Source of the DNA: Candidatus Poribacteria bacterium | Lineage (GTDB): Bacteria > Poribacteria > WGA-4E > PCPOR2b | NCBI GenBank assembly: GCA_027296925.1 | Contig: JAPUIP010000177.1 | Location: forward strand, 1-21,239 | Reading direction: 5' to 3' | Length of the DNA stretch: 21,239 bases | The notes under the pieces: model-generated | Database searches by the model: none | What the model saw: only the letters and a program-made list of their open reading frames with translations | Told to the model about the DNA's origin: nothing | Part shown: positions 1-7,810 of the stretch, piece by piece | Numbering within the stretch: the stretch's first letter is position 1 | How the letters are laid out: each line of letters starts with the position of its first letter | Position numbers and translations under genes: made by a program

Positions 1-16
1 GGGCTATCAAGTCGGT

Positions 17-56
17 CGTTGACTCAACGGATAGATGGGCCTTTGTGAGGTCCCAT
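17..56. other. Palindrome and bulged hairpin beyond the lon stop
   Basis: Positions 17-29 are a perfect palindrome with 6-base arms (CGTTGA and TCAACG) around one base. Positions 35-56 form a hairpin with arms ATGGGCCT and AGGTCCCAT (one bulged T) and a 5-base loop. They lie 120-160 bases past the lon stop. No T-run follows on the minus strand, so this is at best a weak end-of-operon structure. On the plus strand a GTTTT follows at 61-65, so it could instead end a gene lying outside the window. The rest of 1-175 shows no convincing gene. Confidence 0.25.
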
Positions 57-175
57 GAGAGTTTTGGCGACTTATCTGATCGGCTCTTGTCGGATAAACC
101 CGCTCAATCCCTGAGTTTTCAGCCACCTTCACAGGGCTGCCTCCAATAGAATAAGGCATGAAACCGTACCTGGTG

Positions 176-2554
176 CTAACTCGCTGATTTGAATACAAAC
201 TCGAAGACCTCACTCATATGATTGACAGATACGAACTCGACTCCGTCCTTCGCGTCGTCCGGAACCTCGGCGAGATCTTTCTGATTACGTTGGGGCAGGA
301 TAACCGTCTTAATCCCCGCTTGTTTTGCCGCCAGGGTTTTTCCCTTCAAGCCGCCAATCGGTAGCACACGCCCTCTCAGCGTAATCTCACCGGTCATCGC
401 GACGTCAGGGATGACTTTCTGTCCGGTTGCCAGAGAAGCCAGTGCTGTGGCAATCGTGATACCGGCGGACGGGCCATCCTTCGGGATTGCGCCTGAGGGG
501 ACATGAACATGGATGTCATTTTTCTGGAAGAAATCTGACTTGATATGCAAGTATTCCGATTGAGACTTAACATAGCTGAGCGCGGCTTGCGCGGATTCCT
601 GCATGACATCGCCAATCTGTCCGGTTAAGATCAACTTGCCCTTACCGGTCATGCGCGTTGCTTCAACAAACAGAATCTCCCCGCCATACGCGGTGGCGGA
701 CATACCGGTCACAACCCCAACCTCTCCCTGTCGTTCAGCGACTTCGGAGTAGAATTTGGTTACCCCAAGGTAATCCGGAAGATCCGCTGGCGTCACATGC
801 GTTGGCGTCTCATTCCCTTCGGCAACTTGACGAGCAACCTTTCGGCAGATGGTCCCCAACTCACGTTCAAGGTTCCGGACACCCGCTTCACGGGTATACG
901 TATCAACGATTTGACGGATCGCGTCATCCATAATTGAGAGTTGATCCGCGTTGATGCCATGCGCTTCAAGCTGTCGTGAGATGAGATACTGCTTGGCGAT
1001 CATCAGTTTTTCGTTGGTCGTGTAGCCGGGGAGTTCCAAAACCTCCATGCGATCGAGCAAAGCGGGCGGAATGGTGTAAAGCTGATTTGCCGTCGTAATG
1101 AACATCACCTTCGAGAGATCGAACGGCACATCAAGGTAGTTATCCACAAAGGTGTTATTCTGCTCGGGGTCCAGGACTTCCAGCAACGCCGACGCCGGGT
1201 CACCGCGGAAATCCGAGCCGAGTTTATCGATTTCATCTAACATAAAAACCGGGTTATTGGATTCCGCTTGCCGCAGACTCTTCACGATGCGCCCCGGCAT
1301 CGATCCGATGTAGGTGCGTCGATGTCCTCGGATCTCCGCTTCATCATGGATGCCGCCTAAGGAGATCCGTACAAATTTCCGCTCCATCGCTCTGGCGATC
1401 GATTTGCCCAACGAGGTTTTTCCAACCCCCGGCGGTCCGACGAAGCAGAGGATTGGTCCTTTCATATCCTGCTTGAGCAGGCGCACCGCGAGGTATTCTA
1501 AAATGCGGTCCTTCACCTTTTCGAGGTCGTAGTGATCTTCGTCAAGGATCTGTTTCGCGTGCGAGATTTCCAGGCGATCCTCCGTACTGACGTCCCAAGG
1601 GAGATTGATGAGCCAGTCCAAGTAATTCCGCGAAACAGTCGATTCTGGGGAAGAGGCGTGCATCTGAGATAGCCGATTCAACTCTTTTTCGGCGGCTGCC
1701 TTCGCTTTTTCCGGCATATTTGCCTTCTCGATCTGCTCACGCATCTCCTCGATTTCTAGCCCCAAATCATCGGTTTCACCCAGTTCATCCTGAATCGCTT
1801 TCATCTGTTCGCGGAGGAAGTATTCGCGTTGTCCTTTGTTAATGACCTCCTGGGCATTGGACTGAATCTTGCTCTCCAGTTCAAGCAGATCTAACTCTTT
1901 GGTCAGCGAGACGATGAGGCGCTCCAACCGATCTTTGATCGGTACCGTTTCCAGCAACAACTGTTTATCTTCGGATTTGAGATTAAGTGCCGCCGCGATA
2001 TAATCCGCAAGTCGTCCGGGTTCATCGATATTTTCAGCAATAATACTGAACTCCTCTTGATACCTTGACGAAAGCTCAACGATTTTCTGGAACAGTGAGA
2101 GCACACTGCGGATCAGCGCTTCGCTTTCAACGGTAGTCTCGTTTGCTGCCTCCTCAATGATTTGGACACGCGCTTTGATAAATGGCTCGGTCTGAATAAT
2201 CTCGTCGATCCGAATCCGTGCACGCCCCTGCGCGAGGAATAGCACATTTTCATCCTCTTTGCGGTACTTAATAATGTGAACCAGTGAACCAACAGGATGA
2301 AGATCTTTAATCTTCAGTTCCTTTTTGTCTTTATCCTCGTGAAGCTTAAAGATGCAGATGAGACGCGAACCATCAACCATGGCATCATCCACAGCCGCTG
2401 TAACGCTTTCGCCCGACAGTGCGATGTGGTGCGGTGGAAAGGGTGGCACCGGAGGCATGTACGGAAAAATAACAAGATCCTCCTTAACGGGGATAACGGG
2501 GAGTTCCTTGATTGTGTCGTTTAATCTCTGTTCGTCTTTATTCTGCTTTGCCAT
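176..2554 (-). CDS. lon: ATP-dependent Lon protease (LonA type)
   Basis: Lon is a cytoplasmic AAA+ serine protease that unfolds and degrades misfolded and regulatory proteins. Counting from ATG 2554, the LonN substrate-binding domain spans about residues 15-220. A charged helical linker covers 220-310, and the ATPase module carries Walker A GPPGVGKT near 373-380 and Walker B VFMLDEID near 436-443. The C-terminal protease domain has the dyad Ser696 (in DGPSAG) and Lys739 (in GGLKGK), 43 residues apart as in E. coli Lon. The length, 792 residues, is normal. The frame also allows TTG 2560 and ATG 2557, but AGGAG at 2562-2566 is 7 bases from ATG 2554, the best spacing. The start overlaps the end of the upstream hsp20 gene, implying one operon and translational coupling. 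LonN is unusually proline-rich near residues 33-43. Identification is secure. Confidence 0.97.
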   Translation of the reverse strand: MAKQNKDEQRLNDTIKELPVIPVKEDLVIFPYMPPVPPFPPHHIALSGESVTAAVDDAMVDGSRLICIFKLHEDKDKKELKIKDLHPVGSLVHIIKYRKEDENVLFLAQGRARIRIDEIIQTEPFIKARVQIIEEAANETTVESEALIRSVLSLFQKIVELSSRYQEEFSIIAENIDEPGRLADYIAAALNLKSEDKQLLLETVPIKDRLERLIVSLTKELDLLELESKIQSNAQEVINKGQREYFLREQMKAIQDELGETDDLGLEIEEMREQIEKANMPEKAKAAAEKELNRLSQMHASSPESTVSRNYLDWLINLPWDVSTEDRLEISHAKQILDEDHYDLEKVKDRILEYLAVRLLKQDMKGPILCFVGPPGVGKTSLGKSIARAMERKFVRISLGGIHDEAEIRGHRRTYIGSMPGRIVKSLRQAESNNPVFMLDEIDKLGSDFRGDPASALLEVLDPEQNNTFVDNYLDVPFDLSKVMFITTANQLYTIPPALLDRMEVLELPGYTTNEKLMIAKQYLISRQLEAHGINADQLSIMDDAIRQIVDTYTREAGVRNLERELGTICRKVARQVAEGNETPTHVTPADLPDYLGVTKFYSEVAERQGEVGVVTGMSATAYGGEILFVEATRMTGKGKLILTGQIGDVMQESAQAALSYVKSQSEYLHIKSDFFQKNDIHVHVPSGAIPKDGPSAGITIATALASLATGQKVIPDVAMTGEITLRGRVLPIGGLKGKTLAAKQAGIKTVILPQRNQKDLAEVPDDAKDGVEFVSVNHMSEVFEFVFKSAS

Positions 2555-3053
2555 CATCAAGCTCCTGTAGTTCTGTATTTTCAGATGGTGCCGCTTCTAA
2601 CTCGTCCTTCACTTGGATTACGATTTCTTTTGGACGATTCGGTTTGGCTTTCGGGATATAAATTTCGAGAAAACCGTTCTCATAACTCGCCATCGGTTCA
2701 ACATCTTCCGCCAACACATTCGGCAATACAATCGATCGCTCAAACGGCCCATAGTTTAATTCCGCCTGGTGGTAGTGTTCTTTCTTGAGGGCCGTCCGAT
2801 CTTGCCGGTATCCTTTGATGGTCAAGATATTTCGATCCAAATGAATGGTGACATCTTCGCCCGGCTCGATGCCGGCAATCTCAACCTTGATCACAAAGTT
2901 GTCAACCGTTTCATAAATATCCATCGGGGGACACCAATGCGTCGTTTCTGTTGCTATATCTTGGGAGGGTTGTACGAAATCATCGAAGAGGCGGTCTATT
3001 TCCTTCTGCATTTCAAAAAAATGGTCGATTAATCGGCTGGGATTTGACCTCAC
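2538..3053 (-). CDS. Small heat shock protein, Hsp20/alpha-crystallin family
   Basis: This is an ATP-independent holdase chaperone that binds unfolding proteins, expected in the cytoplasm. The protein has 171 residues. An amphipathic N-terminal helix (HFFEMQKEIDRLFDDF) is followed by the alpha-crystallin domain from about residue 41 (PPMDIYETVDNFVIKVEIAG). The conserved ENGFLEIYIPKA stretch ends that domain, and the tail is charged. The start is GTG 3051-3053, supported by AAGGAGG with 8 bases of spacing. It is the first gene of a two-gene operon and its last codons overlap the lon start, so a holdase and a protease are made together. No CIRCE element or obvious sigma32 promoter was found upstream. 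Confidence 0.95.
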   Translation of the reverse strand: MRSNPSRLIDHFFEMQKEIDRLFDDFVQPSQDIATETTHWCPPMDIYETVDNFVIKVEIAGIEPGEDVTIHLDRNILTIKGYRQDRTALKKEHYHQAELNYGPFERSIVLPNVLAEDVEPMASYENGFLEIYIPKAKPNRPKEIVIQVKDELEAAPSENTELQELDDGKAE

Positions 3054-3237
3054 CGTTCTCTCCTCCTTATTACAGTGTCAATTAATCATTTGCCTCATGC
3101 GAAGAACGTATTGTGTGATGAGGAAATTAGAAACAGGAAAATCATCGTCAGCGTCTGTCAAAATCGATGATGATTGGGGTACAGGTCGATAGGAGCAAAT
3201 TGTGTGCCAGGAAATTACAGTTCCAGACCTACAGAGA

Positions 3238-3274
3238 CTGGCTGCCTCAACGCCGTTGCGCGGGAAGCAGCCAG
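3238..3274 (-). terminator. Candidate terminator hairpin after the CapA-like gene
   Basis: CTGGCTGC (3238-3245) and GCAGCCAG (3267-3274) form a perfect 8-bp stem 28 bases beyond the stop of the CapA-like gene. The 21-base loop can form a small inner CAAC/GTTG stem. No T-run follows on the minus strand, so intrinsic termination is doubtful. It may instead protect the 3' end of the mRNA. The remainder of the 248-bp gap 3054-3301 must hold the hsp20-lon promoter. A TTGACA on the minus strand at 3161-3156 has no good -10 partner. Confidence 0.35.
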
Positions 3275-3301
3275 CCGATCGACTCTAAAAACTTGTATCA
3301 A

Positions 3302-4375
3302 TTAGAATAACTCTTGGGGGTCTATTGGCACTTTTACCTTCTCGGCAATTTTCGGTTCAATCCAGCCGCGGTCGTTTTTTATGGAAACGGTCGTATTGAA
3401 TTCAGAGCAAAGTCGCTGATAGTTGACCAACGCCTCCCGTGCATCGTCACCGCTTAAGATCTGCGGTTGGTATTTCACCTCCGGATTATCTACCCAGATC
3501 GGGGTTAATTCAATCGATTTTAGAACGCGACTGTCAAAAGTGATCTTCGGGATAACGACTTTGGAATACTGCTTGTCGTAGGTGTCATATATAAAATCTC
3601 CGAGGCTATAGATGACCGGTTTCCCCTTGTAGATTTCGATGCCTTGCCAGGTTTGCAGCCGCTGGCAGAGCACCAGATCTGCGCCGGCATCGATAAGTCC
3701 GTGTGCAAAGAAACGTTGACGCTTGCTAACCGTTTGCGTGTTTCGTTTCTTACCCCAATGGATCGAAACCACGACAAGATCTGCGTCCTGTTTTGCGCTT
3801 TCGACAGCCTGAGTCATCTTGCTATAAGCGGTATGAGCAATCATGTCAGCGGGCTCAGTACCAAATGCATCGCCGTGAGAGTATGCCAAAAATGCAATCT
3901 TTGCCGTTTTGACATTCAACCAGGCAGGCGCGTCTCTCACCTCGGGGGTCTGCCCAGCCCCAGCGGTTTTGACCTGATACCAATTGAGCAGCCGAATTGT
4001 ATCGACTAACCCCTTCGCCCCAAAATCCATGATGTGCGGCGTTGCGAGCGAGACGACCTCAAACCCCGCATTCGCAATGCCCCGCGCTAATGCCGGAGAG
4101 GCCCGAAAAGGATGCGATACGCCGCGCTGTGGCTCACCGCGATCCGAGATACTTGTGTTCAGAGTCGTCAGGCCGACATCTGCGGATTTGATGAGATCTG
4201 TCGTTCCGGCAAATAGCGAGTCAATTCCGTGCCGCTCAATAATCGGTGTCAAGCGGCTTCCAATCGTGATGTCGCCCACGGCGATAATTGAGATCTCCGC
4301 TGTGTATCCCAATCCACTCGTTAAGCTGAGAATAGATAGGAAGCACGCAGTGATGCATCTCCATTGGCGACGCAT
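3302..4375 (-). CDS. Secreted CapA/PgsA-fold protein with degenerate metal site
   Basis: The protein has 357 residues. An N-terminal signal sequence (MRRQWRC, then a hydrophobic stretch to about residue 25, cleavage likely near YTA-EIS) predicts export. The remainder follows the CapA/PgsA metallophosphatase-like family used in poly-gamma-glutamate and capsule systems: VGDITIGS at 33-40, HPFRASPALA at 88-97, IHWG at 205-208, LIDAGADLV at 227-235, and GIEIYKGKPVIYSLGDF at 245-261. The family's usual metal-site motifs are altered. NLE reads NTS (73-75), NNH reads TPH (112-114), and GHHPH reads CQRLQ (237-241). The fold is probably kept while metal-dependent catalysis is likely lost or changed. 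It starts 4 bases after the coiled-coil gene, whose 3' end contains its SD (GGAGGAG), so they form one operon. No PgsB or PgsC synthase genes are nearby, so poly-gamma-glutamate synthesis is not supported. Confidence 0.85.
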   Translation of the reverse strand: MRRQWRCITACFLSILSLTSGLGYTAEISIIAVGDITIGSRLTPIIERHGIDSLFAGTTDLIKSADVGLTTLNTSISDRGEPQRGVSHPFRASPALARGIANAGFEVVSLATPHIMDFGAKGLVDTIRLLNWYQVKTAGAGQTPEVRDAPAWLNVKTAKIAFLAYSHGDAFGTEPADMIAHTAYSKMTQAVESAKQDADLVVVSIHWGKKRNTQTVSKRQRFFAHGLIDAGADLVLCQRLQTWQGIEIYKGKPVIYSLGDFIYDTYDKQYSKVVIPKITFDSRVLKSIELTPIWVDNPEVKYQPQILSGDDAREALVNYQRLCSEFNTTVSIKNDRGWIEPKIAEKVKVPIDPQELF

Positions 4376-4379
4376 TAGA

Positions 4380-5015
4380 TTACATCTCCTCCGCTAACTG
4401 CGTACCGATTTCGTCGAGGATGTTTTCGCCTTTGAGTTTCATCGCCAGTTCAATAAGGCTATCCGCTAAATTGAAACGGCTCAGTTTGCGGTCATCGAGG
4501 TCATCCGTCTCAGAGACAATCTCATTTCTTAAAGTATCGTAGTTTCGCCGCATCTGATCGCGAAGTTCACTGACCAGATTGGTTTGGGTGGTGCTCACCT
4601 TGTCGATTTTTTCGTGTAACTCTTGGGCGAGGTTGTCAACTAATGTGGAAAGCTTGCGCAGATCGACTTCTCCTTTATCGGTGACCTGATCAATCTGTTC
4701 ATTGAGCTGCTTGTCGATTTCCTGAAGCCGCTTGTGGATGTCAGAATGTAATTCTTCAAACTTCTGATCCAATTTCGTATCGAGGTCTGTATAGCGTTGC
4801 TCAGATGATTGATGCAAACGCTCTAACTCTTTATCGACGGTTCGGAAACGCGCATTATACTCACGAGCCGCGTGGCCAAAAAGAATTTCACGAAGAGAAT
4901 TCAGGTCACGTGGAGATGAAGGTTCAGCAGATCTTGAAGACTCAGGGGCCGCTGTTGTATCCTCTTCATGTTCATCAACGGTTGGCTCCTTCTTATCGGG
5001 AGTGACTTTTTTCAT
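4380..5015 (-). CDS. Coiled-coil protein of unknown function
   Basis: I do not recognise a named family. The 211-residue protein starts at ATG 5013-5015 with AAGGAG at good spacing. Residues 1-37 are acidic and low in complexity (KKEPTVDEHEEDTTAAPESS), probably disordered. A short helix (SLREILFGHAAREYNARF) follows at about 40-58. From about 60 to 175 the sequence is nearly all charged heptads (for example LDTKLDQKFEELHSDIHKRL), predicting a long coiled coil. The tail (LADSLIELAMKLKG) is amphipathic. There is no signal peptide or membrane segment, so it is cytoplasmic or peripheral, possibly a scaffold. It is the first gene of the operon with the CapA-like protein and has its own promoter at 5081-5110. 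Confidence 0.8.
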   Translation of the reverse strand: MKKVTPDKKEPTVDEHEEDTTAAPESSRSAEPSSPRDLNSLREILFGHAAREYNARFRTVDKELERLHQSSEQRYTDLDTKLDQKFEELHSDIHKRLQEIDKQLNEQIDQVTDKGEVDLRKLSTLVDNLAQELHEKIDKVSTTQTNLVSELRDQMRRNYDTLRNEIVSETDDLDDRKLSRFNLADSLIELAMKLKGENILDEIGTQLAEEM

Positions 5016-5080
5016 TTAACTCTCCTTATCTGGAAAAGTGGATTTGGCGACGGTTGCACCTGAGAAAGCTCGATGCTGAT

Positions 5081-5110
5081 ATTCTATCAAAAGCTACGAG
5101 AAAATGTCAA
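5081..5110 (-). promoter_or_regulatory. Sigma70-type promoter for the coiled-coil/CapA-like operon
   Basis: On the minus strand TTGACA (5110-5105) is followed after 18 bases by TAGAAT (5086-5081). This predicts a transcript starting near 5074 and a leader of about 60 bases before ATG 5015. It faces away from the promoter at 5149-5177, so both operons could respond to the same bound regulator. Confidence 0.7.
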
Positions 5111-5148
5111 AGAAATCAAGGACGACTTGCGGCGAGAAATTTCCCGCA

Positions 5149-5177
5149 TTGACGGAAGATCGAATCTCTGCTATACT
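5149..5177 (+). promoter_or_regulatory. Sigma70-type promoter for the amidohydrolase operon
   Basis: TTGACG (5149-5154), a 17-base spacer and TATACT (5172-5177) make a near-consensus promoter. The start of transcription would fall near 5184, giving a leader of about 40 bases. That leader length and the SD position support ATG 5225 as the start of the downstream gene. Confidence 0.75.
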
Positions 5178-5224
5178 GTTGCTCCAGTCGGTTCAAAAAT
5201 ACGATGCAGAAAGAGGACATTTCT

Positions 5225-6496
5225 ATGGGGTTGAATACCCGTTCGACCGCGCTGTTTGATGAGATCTGTCAAATCCCGTGTCTGAACTCTCATTCACATA
5301 TCGCGCCGGAAGCCGATCGATTAGCCGAAGCCCCGGATGCACTTGCGTTCTTCAAGCACGCCTACGCCGCCTCCGATTTGGTTTCAGCCGGCATGTCCAG
5401 TGACGAAATGGAAACAGCTTTGACGCCGGGGCTTCCACTGGCACAACGGTGGAAGATCTTCGAGCCTTACTTTCGATGGACGCGCTTAACGGGGTATTCC
5501 CAGTGCATCCTCGAAGGATTCCGGGATATACTTGGATTCCCGGAATTCACTGCCGAGACCGTTGAGCCCATTTCAGAAGCGCTGCGTGAGCATAGCAAGC
5601 CGGGATTTTATCACGAGGTATTAAAGCGTAGATCGAACATTGCGCTTTCGGTAGTCAACATGGAAGACCTCATTGAAGTAGATCGAGAGCTGTTCCTGCC
5701 ACTGCCACGCTTGAATCGCTTCAGTATGCTTCACTCTGCTGCCCAGGTTCAGGCGATCGAGCGGGATTACAACGTCAGCGTCGCAACCCTCGATCAGCAC
5801 GTCGAAGTCATCCGGCAGGTGTGTCAGGATTGGAAAGCCGCTACCGTCGCGGGAGTGAAGATGTCTCAATCCTACCATCGACGCATGGACTTCAAGCAAC
5901 GACGAAAGGAGGATGCCGCGAAAGTCTTTGATCGGTTGATGCGAGGAAACTATGCCGGGCTGGAGTCGGAGGAAGGCGTTCTTCTGGAAGACTATCTGGT
6001 TTTCGAGTGCTGCCGCGCCGCTTCCGATGCGGACCTGACGATCCAATTCCATCAAGGTATACGCGCGGGGAACTACGGGAGCATGGAAGGGTGTAGTCCG
6101 GCACCACTCGCTGAACTGTTCCAGACGTTTCGGGAGGCGCGTTTTGACCTTTCGCACTCAGGCTATCCCTATCTGCGGGAAGGCGCCGTTCTCGGCAAGA
6201 CCTTTAGCAACGTCTATCTGAACATGTCCTGGATTCACATTATTTCCCCAATCGGTTCTCGGCTAGATCTGAAGGAGTGGCTCCGGATGGTGCCTTATAA
6301 CAAAATTATCGCTTTCGGTGATGACCTGCGGCACGTCGAAGCGGTTTATGGACACCTGAAGATCGCGCGTCAAAATTTCGCGATTGTGCTTGCCGAAATG
6401 ATTGAGGAGGACCTGATCTCGGAATCGATCGCACTTGATATCGCACAAGCCGCCTTCCACGATAACCCAGCGAAGATTTACGGTGTGAATGTGTGA
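5225..6496 (+). CDS. Metal-dependent amidohydrolase family protein (TIM barrel)
   Basis: A 423-residue amidohydrolase-superfamily protein (COG2159-like, distantly related to uronate isomerase), predicted cytoplasmic. Visible candidate metal and catalytic residues are His23 and His25 (NSHSH), Lys212 (GVKMSQ), His276 (IQFHQG), His311 (LSHSGYP) and Asp366 (AFGDD), in the order expected for the superfamily barrel. The C-terminal HDNPAKIYG is the usual closing helix. A start at ATG 5204 is possible, but only ATG 5225 has an SD (AGAGGA, 7 bases away). It follows a strong promoter and lies 124 bases before a galactonate-dehydratase-like gene on the same strand. A role in sugar-acid or lactone catabolism is therefore plausible. 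The exact reaction (hydrolysis, decarboxylation or isomerisation) cannot be told from the sequence. Confidence 0.88.
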   Translation: MGLNTRSTALFDEICQIPCLNSHSHIAPEADRLAEAPDALAFFKHAYAASDLVSAGMSSDEMETALTPGLPLAQRWKIFEPYFRWTRLTGYSQCILEGFRDILGFPEFTAETVEPISEALREHSKPGFYHEVLKRRSNIALSVVNMEDLIEVDRELFLPLPRLNRFSMLHSAAQVQAIERDYNVSVATLDQHVEVIRQVCQDWKAATVAGVKMSQSYHRRMDFKQRRKEDAAKVFDRLMRGNYAGLESEEGVLLEDYLVFECCRAASDADLTIQFHQGIRAGNYGSMEGCSPAPLAELFQTFREARFDLSHSGYPYLREGAVLGKTFSNVYLNMSWIHIISPIGSRLDLKEWLRMVPYNKIIAFGDDLRHVEAVYGHLKIARQNFAIVLAEMIEEDLISESIALDIAQAAFHDNPAKIYGVNV

Positions 6497-6620
6497 CATC
6501 AGGCTAGCATTTGGTAACAGATTGAAAAGTAGGGGTGATGCCCCGCTACGCGGCATTCAAGGCAACTTGCTGCACCCATCTGCAACGCATCGTTGACCAA
6601 CATAGTAAAGGACTGAAACG

Positions 6621-7760
6621 ATGAAGATTACACAACTCGAAATTCTTCCTGTGCCCTTTCAGGGACGCATGTATGTTTATGTCAAGCTACATACTGATGA
6701 GGGCATTGTCGGCATTGGTGAAGCCGCCTGCTCTGGAAAAGAGGGGGCACTGATAGGCGCCTTGCGAGATGCAGAACAGTGCCTAATCGGCGAAAACCCC
6801 TTTCAGATCGAGCGGATCTGGCAGTTAATCTATCGGACGGCTTTCTGGCGGGGCGGGCCCGTGCTCATCGGGGCACTTTCTGGCATCGAGCATGCCCTTT
6901 GGGACATCAAGGGCAAAGCCTTGAACGTTCCCGTGTACGAACTGATTGGCGGGATGTACCGGCATCGGGTGAAGGTTTACTGCTGGATCGGCGGTGATAC
7001 TCCGGAGACGTGGGCAAGTGCTGCGGCACAGCGAATCGAAGCCGGGTGGGGCGGACTCAAATTCACGCCGTTCGATCCGACGGGGCCCGCTTTTTCGCTT
7101 GCCCACGGCAAAAGTGTCGAAGCAAAAGTAAAGGCGGTTCGAGAAGCGATTGGCGATGAGGTGCCGATTGCGATTGACGGTCACGGTCGCTTGAATCCTG
7201 TCAACGCGATGGAGATGGCAAAGCGGATCGAACCTTACGGCATACTCTTCTTTGAAGAGCCCGTTCTCCCGGAGTCCGTCGACGCGATGGCGGAGGTCCG
7301 CCGAAACGCCGGCGTTCCCATCGCCACCGGCGAGCGGCTGTTTACTCGCTATCCCTTCCGTGAATATCTCGTCAAAGGTGCCGTTGATGTCGTCCAACCG
7401 GATATCTGTACGTGCGGCGGTATCATGGAAGCGTTCAAGATTGCGGCGATGGCGGATACTTTTTTCGCGACAATCGCGCCACACAATCCGTTGAGCCCTC
7501 TATCAACGGTGATTTGTCTGCATCTGGATACGGTTGTGCCGAATTTTCTGATCCAGGAGGTCCCGGACGGGAACAATCCAGATCGGCACAATCTCATCGA
7601 TGGGTTCGAGGAAAAGCCGGTCGATGGCCATCTGAAAGTGCCGCAAGGTCCGGGGTGGGGTGTTTCGCTGAACGAAGAGTACATTCGATCGCTTGATGAG
7701 AGACCTTCTCGCGGGAGGCCGGGGTCGTTCGATGTTGATGGTTCGATCCTTGATCTCTAA
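6621..7760 (+). CDS. D-galactonate dehydratase-type enolase superfamily enzyme
   Basis: A 379-residue member of the mandelate racemase/muconate-lactonizing family. Such enzymes abstract a proton alpha to a carboxylate and, in the DgoD group, dehydrate D-galactonate to 2-keto-3-deoxygalactonate. Residues match the six active-site positions of E. coli DgoD with a constant offset of three: Asp186 and His188 (IDGHGR), Glu212 (FFEEP), Glu238 (ATGERLF), His288 (IAPHNP) and Glu313 (IQE). The capping domain is residues 1-115, the barrel 120-340, and a short C-terminal tail follows. ATG 6621 has AAAGGA 8 bases upstream. It is probably co-transcribed with the amidohydrolase, although the 124-bp gap (which holds a bulged hairpin at 6538-6556) could allow separate control. 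Galactonate itself is unproven, because DgoD-like proteins include other acid-sugar dehydratases. Confidence 0.9.
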   Translation: MKITQLEILPVPFQGRMYVYVKLHTDEGIVGIGEAACSGKEGALIGALRDAEQCLIGENPFQIERIWQLIYRTAFWRGGPVLIGALSGIEHALWDIKGKALNVPVYELIGGMYRHRVKVYCWIGGDTPETWASAAAQRIEAGWGGLKFTPFDPTGPAFSLAHGKSVEAKVKAVREAIGDEVPIAIDGHGRLNPVNAMEMAKRIEPYGILFFEEPVLPESVDAMAEVRRNAGVPIATGERLFTRYPFREYLVKGAVDVVQPDICTCGGIMEAFKIAAMADTFFATIAPHNPLSPLSTVICLHLDTVVPNFLIQEVPDGNNPDRHNLIDGFEEKPVDGHLKVPQGPGWGVSLNEEYIRSLDERPSRGRPGSFDVDGSILDL

Positions 7761-7794
7761 GAGGGGGAACGGAAAGCCGCATTTCTAAGTCAAA

Positions 7795-7810
7795 ACGGTA
7801 TTATAACCGT
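7795..7810. repeat. Inverted repeat between convergent genes
   Basis: ACGGT (7795-7799) and ACCGT (7806-7810) flank ATTATA and overlap the stop codon of the aminotransferase gene. It sits in the 40-bp gap between two convergent genes. The arms resemble the ACGGTT/AACCGT half-sites found upstream of the same aminotransferase. It could be a shared protein-binding site or a small bidirectional terminator. The short arms make either reading tentative. Confidence 0.25.

Noticed and set aside
7..213. A 68-codon minus-strand frame downstream of and overlapping the lon end
   Set aside because: It overlaps the lon stop region, has no SD at its first ATG, and its translation resembles no protein I know. 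It could contain a short real gene but nothing supports it.
3054..3200. Heat-shock control elements (CIRCE or sigma32-type promoter) upstream of hsp20
   Set aside because: No TTAGCACTC-N9-GAGTGCTAA repeat and no CTTGAAA/CCCCAT pair could be found on the relevant strand.
3302..4375. Reading this as a poly-gamma-glutamate synthesis (capsule) gene
   Set aside because: No PgsB or PgsC synthase genes nearby and the metal-site motifs are lost, so the pathway name is not supported.
6825..7484. A 219-codon minus-strand open frame inside the galactonate-dehydratase-type gene
   Set aside because: It lies wholly antisense to a gene with all catalytic residues conserved. Its translation has no motif or signal.
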